64,000 nucleotides of DNA from JBCCXL01 sp039191605 (GTDB taxonomy: Bacteria > Acidobacteriota > Thermoanaerobaculia > Multivoradales > JAHZIX01). Of this stretch, positions 1 through 8,103 are shown in pieces. How positions within the stretch are numbered: position 1 is the first letter of the stretch; each line of letters starts with the position of its first letter. The stretch covers positions 1-64,000 of the forward strand of contig JBCCXL010000001.1 in NCBI GenBank assembly GCA_039191605.1, written 5' to 3'. A program made the position numbers and the translations under genes. The notes beneath the pieces are model-generated. The model saw only the letters and a list, made by a program, of their open reading frames with translations, was not told the DNA's origin and made no database searches.

Positions 1-2
1 CC

Positions 3-152
3 CGGGACGCCCTGGTGGAGGCCCGGAGGCTCTTCACCCTCGCGTATCGAGAAGCGTCCCGCCTGTGGTGCCAGGGAGATCTCGACGCCCCCTTCCCGCC
101 GGGAGCGCTGCGGCCGCCGGGACCCTGGGTGCCTGCCGAGGTTCCTACCTGA
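3..152 (+). CDS. C-terminal fragment of an unidentified protein, possibly RAYT-like transposase
   Basis: An open frame enters from the left edge and stops with TGA at 150-152, giving 49 residues with no start in the window. The end of the frame carries a tryptophan-containing helix (REASRLWCQGDLDAPF) followed by a Pro/Gly-rich tail (FPPGALRPPGPW). From memory, this kind of ending (R-E-x-x-R-x-W-x-x-G-x-x-x-x-x-FPPG) occurs in REP-associated tyrosine transposases and related proteins of GC-rich bacteria. The resemblance rests on the tail alone. The gene converges with the oxidoreductase to its right, leaving only 8 nt between them. A partial match to the window's 18-bp repeat lies at 67-77. 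Confidence 0.4.
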   Translation, partial: RDALVEARRLFTLAYREASRLWCQGDLDAPFPPGALRPPGPWVPAEVPT

Positions 153-160
153 TGCACACC

Positions 161-2206
161 CTAGCGGGCGACGATCTCCACCCGGGCATCGTTGTAGCAG
201 GCCCCTTGGGCCACGATGTTCTCCGAAGCGTCGCAGAGAGCTGTAGCCGTAGCCCTATTCAGCGACGCGCGTCGCCAGGCTCCCTTAGGAAGAACCGCTA
301 CCCCGCGCCGTGTCCGGGCACTGATCTGTAGGTGGCACCAGACTTCGCCCAAGTCATTGAACACCCGAACCTCTTGACCACCCTCGAACCCTCTCTCCTG
401 AGCGTCCTCTGGGTGCAGCATGACCGTCAACCGATCTAACGAATGCTCGCCAAAAGTACTGTTGATCAACTTCCCTGTAGCGGGGCTCAGGAGCGCTAAG
501 GGAAAGGCTGGATCTGGTGCTTCGAAGCGATAGGGCGTCTCCCCCAGACAGGAGGGCGTTAGGTGCGCCAACCCATCGGAGGTCCACGGCTGGATATTGC
601 CGAAGGGAATCGGCCCCGTACTCTGCGAACCGTCCTCCCCTCGGAAGCGATAGGGCAAAGCTTCACCGTTCTTCAATGCCGTCAAGTCCACCGGATCCTC
701 GGCCATCCGAACGTGGGCCGAAATCAGCTCGAGAGCCTGTTCTTCTCCGAGCCCGAAAGCCTCATCCTCAAACCCCATCGCGCGACCCAATGCTGAAAAG
801 ATCTCGAGGTTTGGACGGGCTGAGCCCCGCCGCTCGACGACAGGTCGTGCCGCGCCTACGGTGTAACTTCCGTATCCCGAGCGGAGATCCCAATGCTCCA
901 GCATGGTCGTCGCCGGCAGCACCCAATCGGCAAGCTCGGCAGTATCGGTCATCACCTGCTCGAGGACTACCGTAAACAAGTCCTCCCGCTGCATTCCCTC
1001 AATGATGAGGTTCTGGTCCGGCACGGTTGCCACAGGGTTGCAGTTGTAGACCACCATTGCCTGAACCGGCGGATCGAGACGGGTCAACGCCTCTCCTAAA
1101 CGAGTCTGGGAAACCACCCTAGTACCCCAAGCCGGCATCCCCATAGCTTGATCTAACCCGGGAGCCTTCAAGGCACCACCGTTGCTCATCAGATAGCCGC
1201 CCCCTCGCTTTCCGAACTTCCCCGCCACCGCCGGCAAGGCGAGGATCGCCGCGGCTGCTTGGCCACCGTTGCGATTCCGCTCTATTCCCCACCCGCAGCG
1301 CACCACTGCCGGATCAGCGGCAGCGTACTCGTCCGCTAGGCGCCGAATGTCGTCTGCCGCAACGCCGCAAACCTCCGCAGCGCGATCCACGCTCCAGTCG
1401 GCTGCTGCCGCTAGCAGCTTCTCACTGCCAACCGTGTGCTGCGCGAGAAAAGCATGATCGAGACTTTCCGTCTCCTGGAGGCGGTGGATCAACGCCAAAG
1501 CCAGAGGCAAGTCGGTTCCTGGAAGAAGGGCCAGATGAAGATCTACTTCCCGATCCGAAAAGTTCTGCACCGGGTCGATCACGGCCAGGAACGCCCCTTT
1601 CGCCTTGGCCTTCTTGAGTGACGGCACGAGATGGATTCCCGAGGCCTTGGGGTTCGCCCCCCAAACCAAGATTGCCTTGGCGTGCTCAAAGTCTTGGTAG
1701 GAGGTGCCAGGCATCTTCCCGTACATCTCCGTTGCCACCGCACTCGTAGGCGCAGCGCAGATATTTCTATCCAGGCGAGAGGCCCCGAGGCGAGCAAAAA
1801 ACAGTCGATCGACCCAACCGTCCGTCAGCTTGCCGTTGGATCCACCATAGTGGCAGGGCAAGACAGCTTCTCCCCCGTGGCTCTCCACTACCCCGCGCAA
1901 CGTCGAGGCGATCGCCTCGATCGCCTCCTCCCAGCTTGTCTCCTCGAATTCGCCAGAACCCTTGGGGCCGCTTCGCCGCAGAGGCTTCAGCACCCGTAGT
2001 GGGCTATCCAGGCGCTTATCAAAGCGGGAGACCTTGGAGCAGATGAACCCCGCGGTATCTGGATTCTGCTCTCCAGCCCGCACTTTGACCCCGCCTTGGG
2101 GATCCTGCTCTACCGTCAAGGAACAAGCGTCGGGGCAGTCAAGAATGCAGGTCGTATCGCGCTCCGCCATCTCATTCTGCTTTGAGCTCACATCGACTGT
2201 CGCCAT
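161..2206 (-). CDS. Molybdopterin-dependent oxidoreductase, catalytic subunit
   Basis: This 681-residue protein belongs to the DMSO-reductase superfamily (formate dehydrogenase/nitrate reductase alpha type). Four cysteines near the N-terminus (C20-x3-C24-x3-C28-x27-C56) form the [4Fe-4S] site. They are followed by the bis-MGD catalytic domain (about 70-550) and a C-terminal molybdopterin-dinucleotide-binding domain (about 560-680). No twin-arginine signal is present, so a cytoplasmic enzyme is likely. The start is well supported by AGGAGGTG upstream of ATG. No iron-sulfur or membrane partner subunit is adjacent; the upstream gene on the same strand is a molybdopterin synthase fusion. The substrate cannot be assigned from sequence alone. 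Confidence 0.88.
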   Translation of the reverse strand: MATVDVSSKQNEMAERDTTCILDCPDACSLTVEQDPQGGVKVRAGEQNPDTAGFICSKVSRFDKRLDSPLRVLKPLRRSGPKGSGEFEETSWEEAIEAIASTLRGVVESHGGEAVLPCHYGGSNGKLTDGWVDRLFFARLGASRLDRNICAAPTSAVATEMYGKMPGTSYQDFEHAKAILVWGANPKASGIHLVPSLKKAKAKGAFLAVIDPVQNFSDREVDLHLALLPGTDLPLALALIHRLQETESLDHAFLAQHTVGSEKLLAAAADWSVDRAAEVCGVAADDIRRLADEYAAADPAVVRCGWGIERNRNGGQAAAAILALPAVAGKFGKRGGGYLMSNGGALKAPGLDQAMGMPAWGTRVVSQTRLGEALTRLDPPVQAMVVYNCNPVATVPDQNLIIEGMQREDLFTVVLEQVMTDTAELADWVLPATTMLEHWDLRSGYGSYTVGAARPVVERRGSARPNLEIFSALGRAMGFEDEAFGLGEEQALELISAHVRMAEDPVDLTALKNGEALPYRFRGEDGSQSTGPIPFGNIQPWTSDGLAHLTPSCLGETPYRFEAPDPAFPLALLSPATGKLINSTFGEHSLDRLTVMLHPEDAQERGFEGGQEVRVFNDLGEVWCHLQISARTRRGVAVLPKGAWRRASLNRATATALCDASENIVAQGACYNDARVEIVAR

Positions 2207-2336
2207 GGGGCACCTCCTGCATCAACGCTATCCGACGGTGACGGAGCTCTACAACTCTCGTCTCCCACAAATTTACGCTGGTCACCAGACCCTAAGGCGC
2301 TCCGAGCGCGCATCAGCTGCCGAAGTCTCGGTCCTT

Positions 2337-2354
2337 GGGAAGGTCCCTGGCACC
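2337..2354. repeat. Interspersed 18-bp repeat, copy 1
   Basis: Exact copy of GGGAAGGTCCCTGGCACC in the spacer between the oxidoreductase and moaD-moaE. The unit contains two overlapping dyads, GGGA...TCCC and GGT...ACC. The same word recurs at 2393, 16575, 16620, 16689, 36879, 36924 and 36969, and with one mismatch at 8253. Confidence 0.85.
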
Positions 2355-2392
2355 TAGAGCCGGGCACCTAGGGCAGAGGGAATCGCCGTTTT

Positions 2393-2410
2393 GGGAAGGT
2401 CCCTGGCACC
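2393..2410. repeat. Interspersed 18-bp repeat, copy 2
   Basis: Second exact copy of GGGAAGGTCCCTGGCACC, 56 nt after copy 1 and in the same orientation. The sequence between the two is partly duplicated too (short GGGCACC words). Confidence 0.85.
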
Positions 2411-2461
2411 TAGGGCGGGCACCCAGAACCGAGGTGATCGCAGAATCCCCGACGGAAGCCA

Positions 2462-3148
2462 TCACGCGAGGGCTTCTTCCTCCCGCCACGCCGTCCGGCC
2501 ATCGCCGAAATTCTCGCGCTTCCAGATCGGCACCTCGGTCTTGAGGCGCTCGAGGGCCTGTCGGCTCGCCTCATAAGCCGCCCCCCGATGAGCCGACGCC
2601 ACGGCGATCACTACGCTCGTCTCTCCCGCCGCTACCAGCCCCTGGCGATGGGCGATGGCGACGCGAACCGACTCGTCCGCAGCCTCCAGCTCCGCCACAA
2701 TGCGCTCTAGCCGAAGCCTCGCCATCGGCTCATAGGCCTCGTAGAACAGACTCTTGACGTTCTCTCCCCGATGGTGATCTCTCACCCGCCCTTCGAAGAC
2801 CAAGACCGCTCCCCGACCAGGGTCGGCTACCGCCTCGACCACCCGCTCAGCGTTCAGCGCTTCCTTCGCGAGCCACACTCGCCCAGCGACCGAGGACTTC
2901 CCGCAGCCCCCCGACACCGGGGGCAGCAGAGCCACCTCCACCCCATCCTTGAGCTCTTCATCGGGACCTACCAGCTCTCCATCCACGGCGATGGCAAGCC
3001 TCGACCAGAGAGCCCGTAGCTGCGGCTGCTGATCCTGAAGTTTGGCTGCCAGGTCTTCAATCCGGCTGCCTTCCGGCAGCTCCACCTTCACCCGGGAATG
3101 CCCTAGGAGGTCCGCTACGGTAGCGAAAGCTAAGAGATGCACTATCAT
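2462..3148 (-). CDS. moaD-moaE: Fused MoaD-MoaE molybdopterin synthase
   Basis: This 228-residue protein joins both subunits of molybdopterin synthase, which adds the dithiolene sulfurs to cyclic pyranopterin monophosphate. Residues 1-81 are the ubiquitin-like MoaD, ending LLPPVSGG (G80-G81). Residues about 92-228 are MoaE, with its active-site segment LKTEVPIWKRE (K203 and K210, matching the catalytic lysines of E. coli MoaE). The MoaD Gly-Gly is therefore internal, whereas the canonical protein needs a free C-terminal Gly to be thiocarboxylated. The fused M. tuberculosis protein MoaX has this arrangement and is processed. The gene lies upstream of, and on the same strand as, the molybdoenzyme it could serve. 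No strong Shine-Dalgarno sequence is visible. Confidence 0.92.
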   Translation of the reverse strand: MIVHLLAFATVADLLGHSRVKVELPEGSRIEDLAAKLQDQQPQLRALWSRLAIAVDGELVGPDEELKDGVEVALLPPVSGGCGKSSVAGRVWLAKEALNAERVVEAVADPGRGAVLVFEGRVRDHHRGENVKSLFYEAYEPMARLRLERIVAELEAADESVRVAIAHRQGLVAAGETSVVIAVASAHRGAAYEASRQALERLKTEVPIWKRENFGDGRTAWREEEALA

Positions 3149-3392
3149 GGTGAGGGGATGCTACCACCGCCCCCCTCGACCCACCCACCGCCGCTCCCTC
3201 GATCGCCGACCTCACCTCGTCAATCCTCAACAGCTACGGCTTCGAGCTCTCGGCCCAACCTCAGGGCCAAACCCAAGGACTGAATCCCAGCAACGAGCAG
3301 TCCGAGCGGCGCTTCCCAACTACCCTCTCCCGACGTCGGCGATTCCTTCGGATCGCCCAAGATCGGTTTGACTCTATCTCCCGGAGACTCCG

Positions 3393-5051
3393 TTGGCAGT
3401 CATCGAAAGTAAGTTGAAGCAGGGCGAGGCCTTCCAGCGTCGCGAGGATCACTGGCGACGCCGGCTTGACGAGGTCCGCCAGCAGGAGGAAAAAATCCTC
3501 CTCGGCGGCGGCGAGAAGGCCCTCGCCAAGCAGCAGGCGAAGGGCAAACTCTCCGCCCGTGAGCGCATCGCCGCTCTCTGCGATCCCGAAACTCCCTTCC
3601 TCGAGTTCGGCCTCTGGGCCGCCCACGGACTCTACGAGGAATACGGTGGCGCTCCCGCCGCGGGGGTGGTCACCGGCATTGGGCGAATCCACGACCGCGA
3701 GGTCCTGGTGGTCGCCAACGACCCGACGGTCAAGGCGGGCGCCTGGTTTCCGATGACCGCGAAGAAGATTCTGCGGGCCCAGGAGATCGCCCTCGAGAAC
3801 CGGCTCCCTCTGGTCTACCTGGTGGACTCCGCGGGGGTCTTTCTCCCCCTGCAGGAGGAAATCTTCCCGGACAAAGAGCACTTCGGCCGGGTGTTCTACA
3901 ACAACGCCCGACTCTCTGCCGAAGGCATTTTCCAGGTCGCCGCGATCCTCGGACCCTGCGTCGCTGGCGGCGCGTATCTGCCGATCATGAGCGACGAGAG
4001 CCATATCGTCGCCGGCACCGGATCGATCTTCCTCGCTGGCCCCGCTCTGGTGCAGGCGGCGATCGGAGAGCGCATCGACAACGAGGATCTCGGCGGAGCC
4101 GAAGTCCAGGCGGACATCTCCGGCGTCGTCGATCATCAGCACCCGGACGAGATCTCCTGCCTGCGCAAGATTCGCCAGCAATTCCAGCAGCTCGCCGCAA
4201 CCGCCAAGGCCCCCTTCGCGACGCGCGAGCCGGAAGCCCCGAAATATGATCCCTCGGAGATCTTCGCCGTTCAGCCGACGGATCCCGCTCGCCCCTACGA
4301 GACCCGGGAGCTTCTCGCCCGGCTCTTGGACGGCAGCGAGTTCCTGGAATTCAAGGAAGGTTACGGCAAGAGTCTGATTTGCGGTACCGGCTGGATCGAC
4401 GGCTGGGCGGTGGGCATCGTCGCCAATCAGCGCTCCGTCGTGCACCGCAAGGTCGGCACCGAGCCCCGGGATCGCGAGATGCAGATCGGCGGCGTCATTT
4501 ACTCCGACTCCGCCGACAAGGGGGCCCGCTTCGTCGAGCTCTGCAACCAGAAGGGAATCCCCCTCATCTTCTTGCAGGACGTCACCGGCTTCATGGTCGG
4601 CTCCCGAGCGGAGCGAGGCGGTATCATCAAGGACGGCGCCAAGATGGTGAACGCCGTCGCCAACAGCGTGGTCCCGAAGATCACCATCTTCGTTGGCAAC
4701 TCCTTTGGCGCGGGCAATTACGCGATGTGCGGTAAGGCCTACGGAGCTCGCTTTCTCTACGCCTGGCCCTCGGCCTCCATCGCGGTGATGGGCGGCTCTC
4801 AGGCCAGCAAGACGCTGCTCTCTCTCAAGCTGCGTGGCAAAGAGGTCCCGGACGAGGAGAAGGCTCGCCTCCTCCAGGAGATCCAGGATCGCTACCACCG
4901 CGCTAGCGATGCTCGCTTCGCCGCGGCTCGCCTGTGGGTCGACGCGATCATCGACCCCTCGGAGACCCGGGACGTCATCTCCCGCTCCCTCGCTGCCGCA
5001 GCCTGCAATCCCCAGATCCCGGAATTCAAGACCGGGGTTCTCCAAACCTGA
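3393..5051 (+). CDS. Acyl-CoA carboxylase, carboxyltransferase (beta) subunit
   Basis: A 552-residue biotin-dependent carboxyltransferase of the methylcrotonyl/geranyl-CoA carboxylase beta type, with two crotonase-fold halves (about 40-290 and 300-540). The segment AGGAYLPIMSDESHIV and the later GRAERGGIIKDGAKMV-like region (residues about 405-420) are typical of this branch rather than of propionyl-CoA carboxylase. The start is TTG with GGAG seven bases upstream. It is the first gene of a set with AtuA and an enoyl-CoA hydratase, which suggests breakdown of leucine, branched or terpenoid acyl-CoA. The matching biotin carboxylase/BCCP alpha subunit is not next to it, so it must be encoded elsewhere. 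Leucine versus geranyl-CoA substrate cannot be decided here. Confidence 0.88.
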   Translation: MAVIESKLKQGEAFQRREDHWRRRLDEVRQQEEKILLGGGEKALAKQQAKGKLSARERIAALCDPETPFLEFGLWAAHGLYEEYGGAPAAGVVTGIGRIHDREVLVVANDPTVKAGAWFPMTAKKILRAQEIALENRLPLVYLVDSAGVFLPLQEEIFPDKEHFGRVFYNNARLSAEGIFQVAAILGPCVAGGAYLPIMSDESHIVAGTGSIFLAGPALVQAAIGERIDNEDLGGAEVQADISGVVDHQHPDEISCLRKIRQQFQQLAATAKAPFATREPEAPKYDPSEIFAVQPTDPARPYETRELLARLLDGSEFLEFKEGYGKSLICGTGWIDGWAVGIVANQRSVVHRKVGTEPRDREMQIGGVIYSDSADKGARFVELCNQKGIPLIFLQDVTGFMVGSRAERGGIIKDGAKMVNAVANSVVPKITIFVGNSFGAGNYAMCGKAYGARFLYAWPSASIAVMGGSQASKTLLSLKLRGKEVPDEEKARLLQEIQDRYHRASDARFAAARLWVDAIIDPSETRDVISRSLAAAACNPQIPEFKTGVLQT

Positions 5052-5069
5052 TTTCGCTGACGAGGCACC

Positions 5070-6437
5070 ATGACTACGATTCGAATTGGCAATGGCCAAG
5101 GCTTTTGGGGAGACAACGTCGACGCTCCCGTTCAGCTGCTTCGCGGCGGCCCCATCGATTACATCGGCATGGATTACCTGGCCGAGGTGACCCTCTCCAT
5201 CATGATGCGCCAGAAGCTGCGCAATCCGGAGCTCGGCTACGCCACGGACTTCATCGAGTTCATCCGCCGAGTACTGCCGGAGCTCAAGGAGCGGAACGTC
5301 CGTATTCTCACCAACGCCGGCGGCCTCAACCCCCAGGCCTGCCGCGCCAAGATTTTCGAGGTCGCCAAGGAGCTCGGCGTCTCTGGAGTCAAGGTAGGGG
5401 TCGTCGAGGGGGACGACCTGATGCCTCGCCTCGACGATCTCCTCGCCGCGGGGCACCGCTTCGACAACATGGATTCCGGCCAGCCCTTCTCCACGGTTCG
5501 GGATCAGGCCCTCAACGTCAACGCCTATCTCGGCGCCTGGCCGGTGGTCGAAGCCCTGCAGCAAGACGCGCTCATCGTGCTCTGTGGTCGGGTGACCGAT
5601 ACCGCCCTGGCCCTCGCTCCGATGATTCATGAACACGGCTGGAAGGCGGACGACTGGAACGCCATGGCCGCCGGCACCATCGCTGGACACATTCTCGAGT
5701 GCGGTCCTCAATGTACCGGCGGTAACTTCACTCGCTTCTGGGAAGTCCCCGACCTCTGGAACGTCGGCTACCCCGTGCTGGAGACCCATCCCGACGGCAG
5801 CTTCGTGGTCACCAAGCACCCCGGCACCGGCGGCATGGTCACGGTGGATACCGTCTCCGAGCAGCTGCTCTACGAGATGGGCGATCCGCGGGAATACATC
5901 ACGCCGGATGTCACCGCCGACTTCTCCTCCATTCGCCTGGAGCAGGTGGGCGAGAACCGAGTCGCCGTGTCGGGCATCACCGGAGGCCCCAACACGCCCT
6001 TCCTGAAGATCTCCGCTTCCTATCTCGCCGGCTTCAAGGCCTCGGGCCAAATCACCCTCAGCGGCCCCCGGGCGGTGGAAAAAGCCCGCCTGGCAGCGGA
6101 TGTCGTGTGGAAGCGCCTCGAGCGTGCCGGCGTCACCTTCGACGAGGACTGTCGCAAGACGGAGCTGCTCGGTCTCGGAGCCGCCCTGCCGGGCATCGAC
6201 ACGGTAGCCAACGAGCCAGCGGAGGTCGTGCTTCGCCTCGGCGTCAAGGATCCCGACCCAGCCAAGGTCGAGCGCTTCGGCAAAGAGATCGCGCCCCTGG
6301 TGACCTCGGGCCCGCCGGGCGTCACCGGCTTCGCTCAGGGTCGGCCCAAGCCCCAGAAGATCGTCGCCTACTGGCCTGCCCTGCTGCCCCGGGAGCAGGT
6401 CGAGGAACACATCCGGGTCACCGTAACCGAATCCTGA
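5070..6437 (+). CDS. atuA: AtuA-family (DUF1446) protein, main domain
   Basis: This 455-residue protein matches AtuA of the acyclic terpene utilisation pathway (DUF1446/PF07287). It opens with the family's typical IRIGNGQGFWGD and carries GPIDYIGMDYLAE and CGRVTDTALALAPM. The enzymatic role of AtuA is unresolved; genetic work links it to citronellol/geraniol and related acyl-CoA catabolism. It begins 18 nt after the carboxyltransferase stop, so the two are probably co-transcribed. In many relatives a small C-terminal ferredoxin-fold domain is fused; here that domain is a separate gene (6878-7237), with a membrane-protein gene inserted between the two parts. Confidence 0.85.
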   Translation: MTTIRIGNGQGFWGDNVDAPVQLLRGGPIDYIGMDYLAEVTLSIMMRQKLRNPELGYATDFIEFIRRVLPELKERNVRILTNAGGLNPQACRAKIFEVAKELGVSGVKVGVVEGDDLMPRLDDLLAAGHRFDNMDSGQPFSTVRDQALNVNAYLGAWPVVEALQQDALIVLCGRVTDTALALAPMIHEHGWKADDWNAMAAGTIAGHILECGPQCTGGNFTRFWEVPDLWNVGYPVLETHPDGSFVVTKHPGTGGMVTVDTVSEQLLYEMGDPREYITPDVTADFSSIRLEQVGENRVAVSGITGGPNTPFLKISASYLAGFKASGQITLSGPRAVEKARLAADVVWKRLERAGVTFDEDCRKTELLGLGAALPGIDTVANEPAEVVLRLGVKDPDPAKVERFGKEIAPLVTSGPPGVTGFAQGRPKPQKIVAYWPALLPREQVEEHIRVTVTES

Positions 6438-6480
6438 TCCTAGAAATCCTGACCCCGAGCGACCTGGAGGCCCGAGATCC

Positions 6481-6924
6481 CTGACTTCTGACGAGATCCG
6501 CTACCGGCTACAGATCGTCGCGGGGGCTGCGTTCTTCGCGACCATGGGCTTGGTCACCAGCGTCCTCGCCGACCGCCTGCTGCTCGCCGCCCACGGCATC
6601 CTGGCAGCGATCCTATGGACCGCGGCCTTATACTTCGCAGCGAGCCCTTTCCGCTCTCTGGCTCCTGGACCGACCTCCATCGCGGTCCTTTATGCCGCGT
6701 CTTTTGGCTGGCTCCTGGAGCTTTGGGCCGCCCCTCTCGAGCTGGGGCGCGCCGCATTGCTGCCCCACTGGCCCCGCAAGCTCTTCTCGCCCTCAGGGTG
6801 GCTGCTCATCGCCGCCGCCCTCGCAATTTTCGCAGTGATTCGCTTCGTCCTGATTCGTTCTGCCCAAGGAGGTACCCGTGAAGGTTCGACTCGAACAGAT
6901 CGCCCACGCTCGCTCCGGCGATAA
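6481..6924 (+). CDS. Small four-helix membrane protein, weakly DUF2809-like
   Basis: Hydrophobic protein with four predicted membrane helices (near YRLQIVAGAAFFATM, LLLAAHGILAAILWTAALYF, SIAVLYAASFGWLLELW and GWLLIAAALAIFAVIRFVLI). The first ATG (6544) would cut the first helix. A TGGAGG Shine-Dalgarno at 6465-6470 instead points to a non-ATG start such as CTG at 6481. The spacing and the conserved E-x-W-x-x-P pattern in helix 3 faintly recall DUF2809 proteins, but I cannot confirm this. It overlaps the following AtuA fragment gene by 47 nt. The basic tail (TREGSTRTDRPRSLRR) is translated from the overlap. Function unknown. Confidence 0.55.
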   Translation: MTSDEIRYRLQIVAGAAFFATMGLVTSVLADRLLLAAHGILAAILWTAALYFAASPFRSLAPGPTSIAVLYAASFGWLLELWAAPLELGRAALLPHWPRKLFSPSGWLLIAAALAIFAVIRFVLIRSAQGGTREGSTRTDRPRSLRR

Positions 6925-7237
6925 GGGCGACGCCAGCAACGTCGGCCTGATCGCCGACAGTCCGGAGGTCTACCAGCTCCTCCTCGACCAGGTGACCGAG
7001 GAGGTTGTCGGAAAGCATTTCCACGGCATTTGCCAAGGCGCCGTGACGCGCTACGAGATTCCCAATCTGCTGGCGATGAACTTCATCCTCCACGATTCCC
7101 TCGGCGGCGGCGGTACCGAAAGCCTGCAGATCGACGCTCAGGGTAAGACCCACGGCCAGGGGATCCTCCAGCTGGAGATCGAGGTCCCGGAGAGCACGCC
7201 CCTGCGCTCCCTGCCTCCCGCCTCCGCTTCGGAATGA
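6878..7237 (+). CDS. AtuA C-terminal-like ferredoxin-fold protein
   Basis: A 119-residue protein starting with GTG behind a perfect AAGGAGG five bases upstream. The beginning (LEQIAHARSGDKGDASNVGL) and FILHDSLGGGGTESLQID match the small domain fused to the C-terminus of many AtuA proteins. The pair with 5070-6437 therefore looks like a split AtuA. Its stop overlaps the next start (ATGA at 7234-7237), indicating translational coupling with the enoyl-CoA hydratase. It presumably acts with the large AtuA protein in acyl-CoA metabolism; the biochemical role of the domain is unknown. Confidence 0.8.
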   Translation: MKVRLEQIAHARSGDKGDASNVGLIADSPEVYQLLLDQVTEEVVGKHFHGICQGAVTRYEIPNLLAMNFILHDSLGGGGTESLQIDAQGKTHGQGILQLEIEVPESTPLRSLPPASASE

Positions 7238-8079
7238 GCCCGGTGACCGATTCGCCACCATCCCCTCCAGCCCTGCCCTCTACCGAGAGCCTGCAGCTGC
7301 GGCGAGAGGCGGACCTGCTCTGGGTGACCCTCGATGAGCCGGAAAAGGCGAACGCCTTCGGCCCCCGAATGATTCGGGAGCTCACCGAAGTCTATTCGCG
7401 ACCTTGGCTCGACGAAGGAGTGCGGGCGATCTTGCTGAACGCCAACGGACGCCACTTCTGCGCCGGCGCCGACCTCGCCCATCTCGAGAGCCTGCAGCGA
7501 GCGACTCTGAAGGACAACCGGGAGGATTCCCGGGGACTCCGCACTCTCTTCGAATCTGTGCTTCGGCAGCAGACCCTAACCCTCGCCTTGGTGCACGGCG
7601 CTTGCGTTGCCGGCGGCTGCGGCCTCGCCACCGCCTGTGACTTCGTCTTCGCCGCCGAGGATGCCCGCTTCATGTACAGCGAGGCCCGCATCGGCTTTGT
7701 CGCAGCCCTGGTTGCCACCTATCTTCCCCTCCGCTTACGCGGAGCCGACCTGCGGGAGCTCCTCCTCGCCCCCGACTTCGTTTCTGCGCAGCGAGCTCTC
7801 ACCATCGGCCTGGTGAATCGAGTGGCCCCGAGAGCGGAGCTCGCCTCCCAGGGCGAAGAATTTGCCGCAAAAACCCTGCGCCATGCCAGCCCCGCCTCCA
7901 TCGCCCAAACCAAGGAGCTTCTCCTCGAGCTGATAGGGCGCTCGCTAGATTCTGCCCTCGAACACGCCGTGGAGCTCAACGCTCAATCTCGATCGACGGC
8001 GGACTGCCGCCGCGGCATCCGCCACTTCCTCGAGCACCGCCGCCCCCCTCAGTGGCGCCAGGATCCCGACTCCATCTAA
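7234..8079 (+). CDS. Enoyl-CoA hydratase/isomerase family protein
   Basis: A 281-residue crotonase-fold protein, resembling the methylglutaconyl-CoA hydratase (LiuC/AtuE) branch. The oxyanion-hole segments are HFCAGADLAHL and GACVAGGCGLATACD. The SEARIGFVAALV segment keeps the first catalytic glutamate but lacks the second acidic residue of classical crotonase, as is common in this branch. An unusual Pro/Ser-rich stretch of about 20 residues precedes the domain. It is the last gene of the carboxyltransferase-AtuA operon, starting inside the previous stop codon. Together with the carboxylase it would carry out carboxylation followed by hydration of a branched enoyl-CoA. Confidence 0.85.
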   Translation: MSPVTDSPPSPPALPSTESLQLRREADLLWVTLDEPEKANAFGPRMIRELTEVYSRPWLDEGVRAILLNANGRHFCAGADLAHLESLQRATLKDNREDSRGLRTLFESVLRQQTLTLALVHGACVAGGCGLATACDFVFAAEDARFMYSEARIGFVAALVATYLPLRLRGADLRELLLAPDFVSAQRALTIGLVNRVAPRAELASQGEEFAAKTLRHASPASIAQTKELLLELIGRSLDSALEHAVELNAQSRSTADCRRGIRHFLEHRRPPQWRQDPDSI

Positions 8080-8103
8080 GGCTCTATCTGAGGCTCTCTG
8101 CCC

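Noticed and set aside
1703..1720. Reverse-strand match (16 of 18) to the interspersed repeat in the oxidoreductase gene
   Set aside because: The encoded MPGTSYQDF segment looks like ordinary family sequence, so the match is probably chance.
3261..6410. 1049-codon open frame on the minus strand across the carboxyltransferase/AtuA genes
   Set aside because: It lies antisense to two genes with clear family motifs, has no recognisable domain, and long antisense frames are expected in GC-rich coding DNA.
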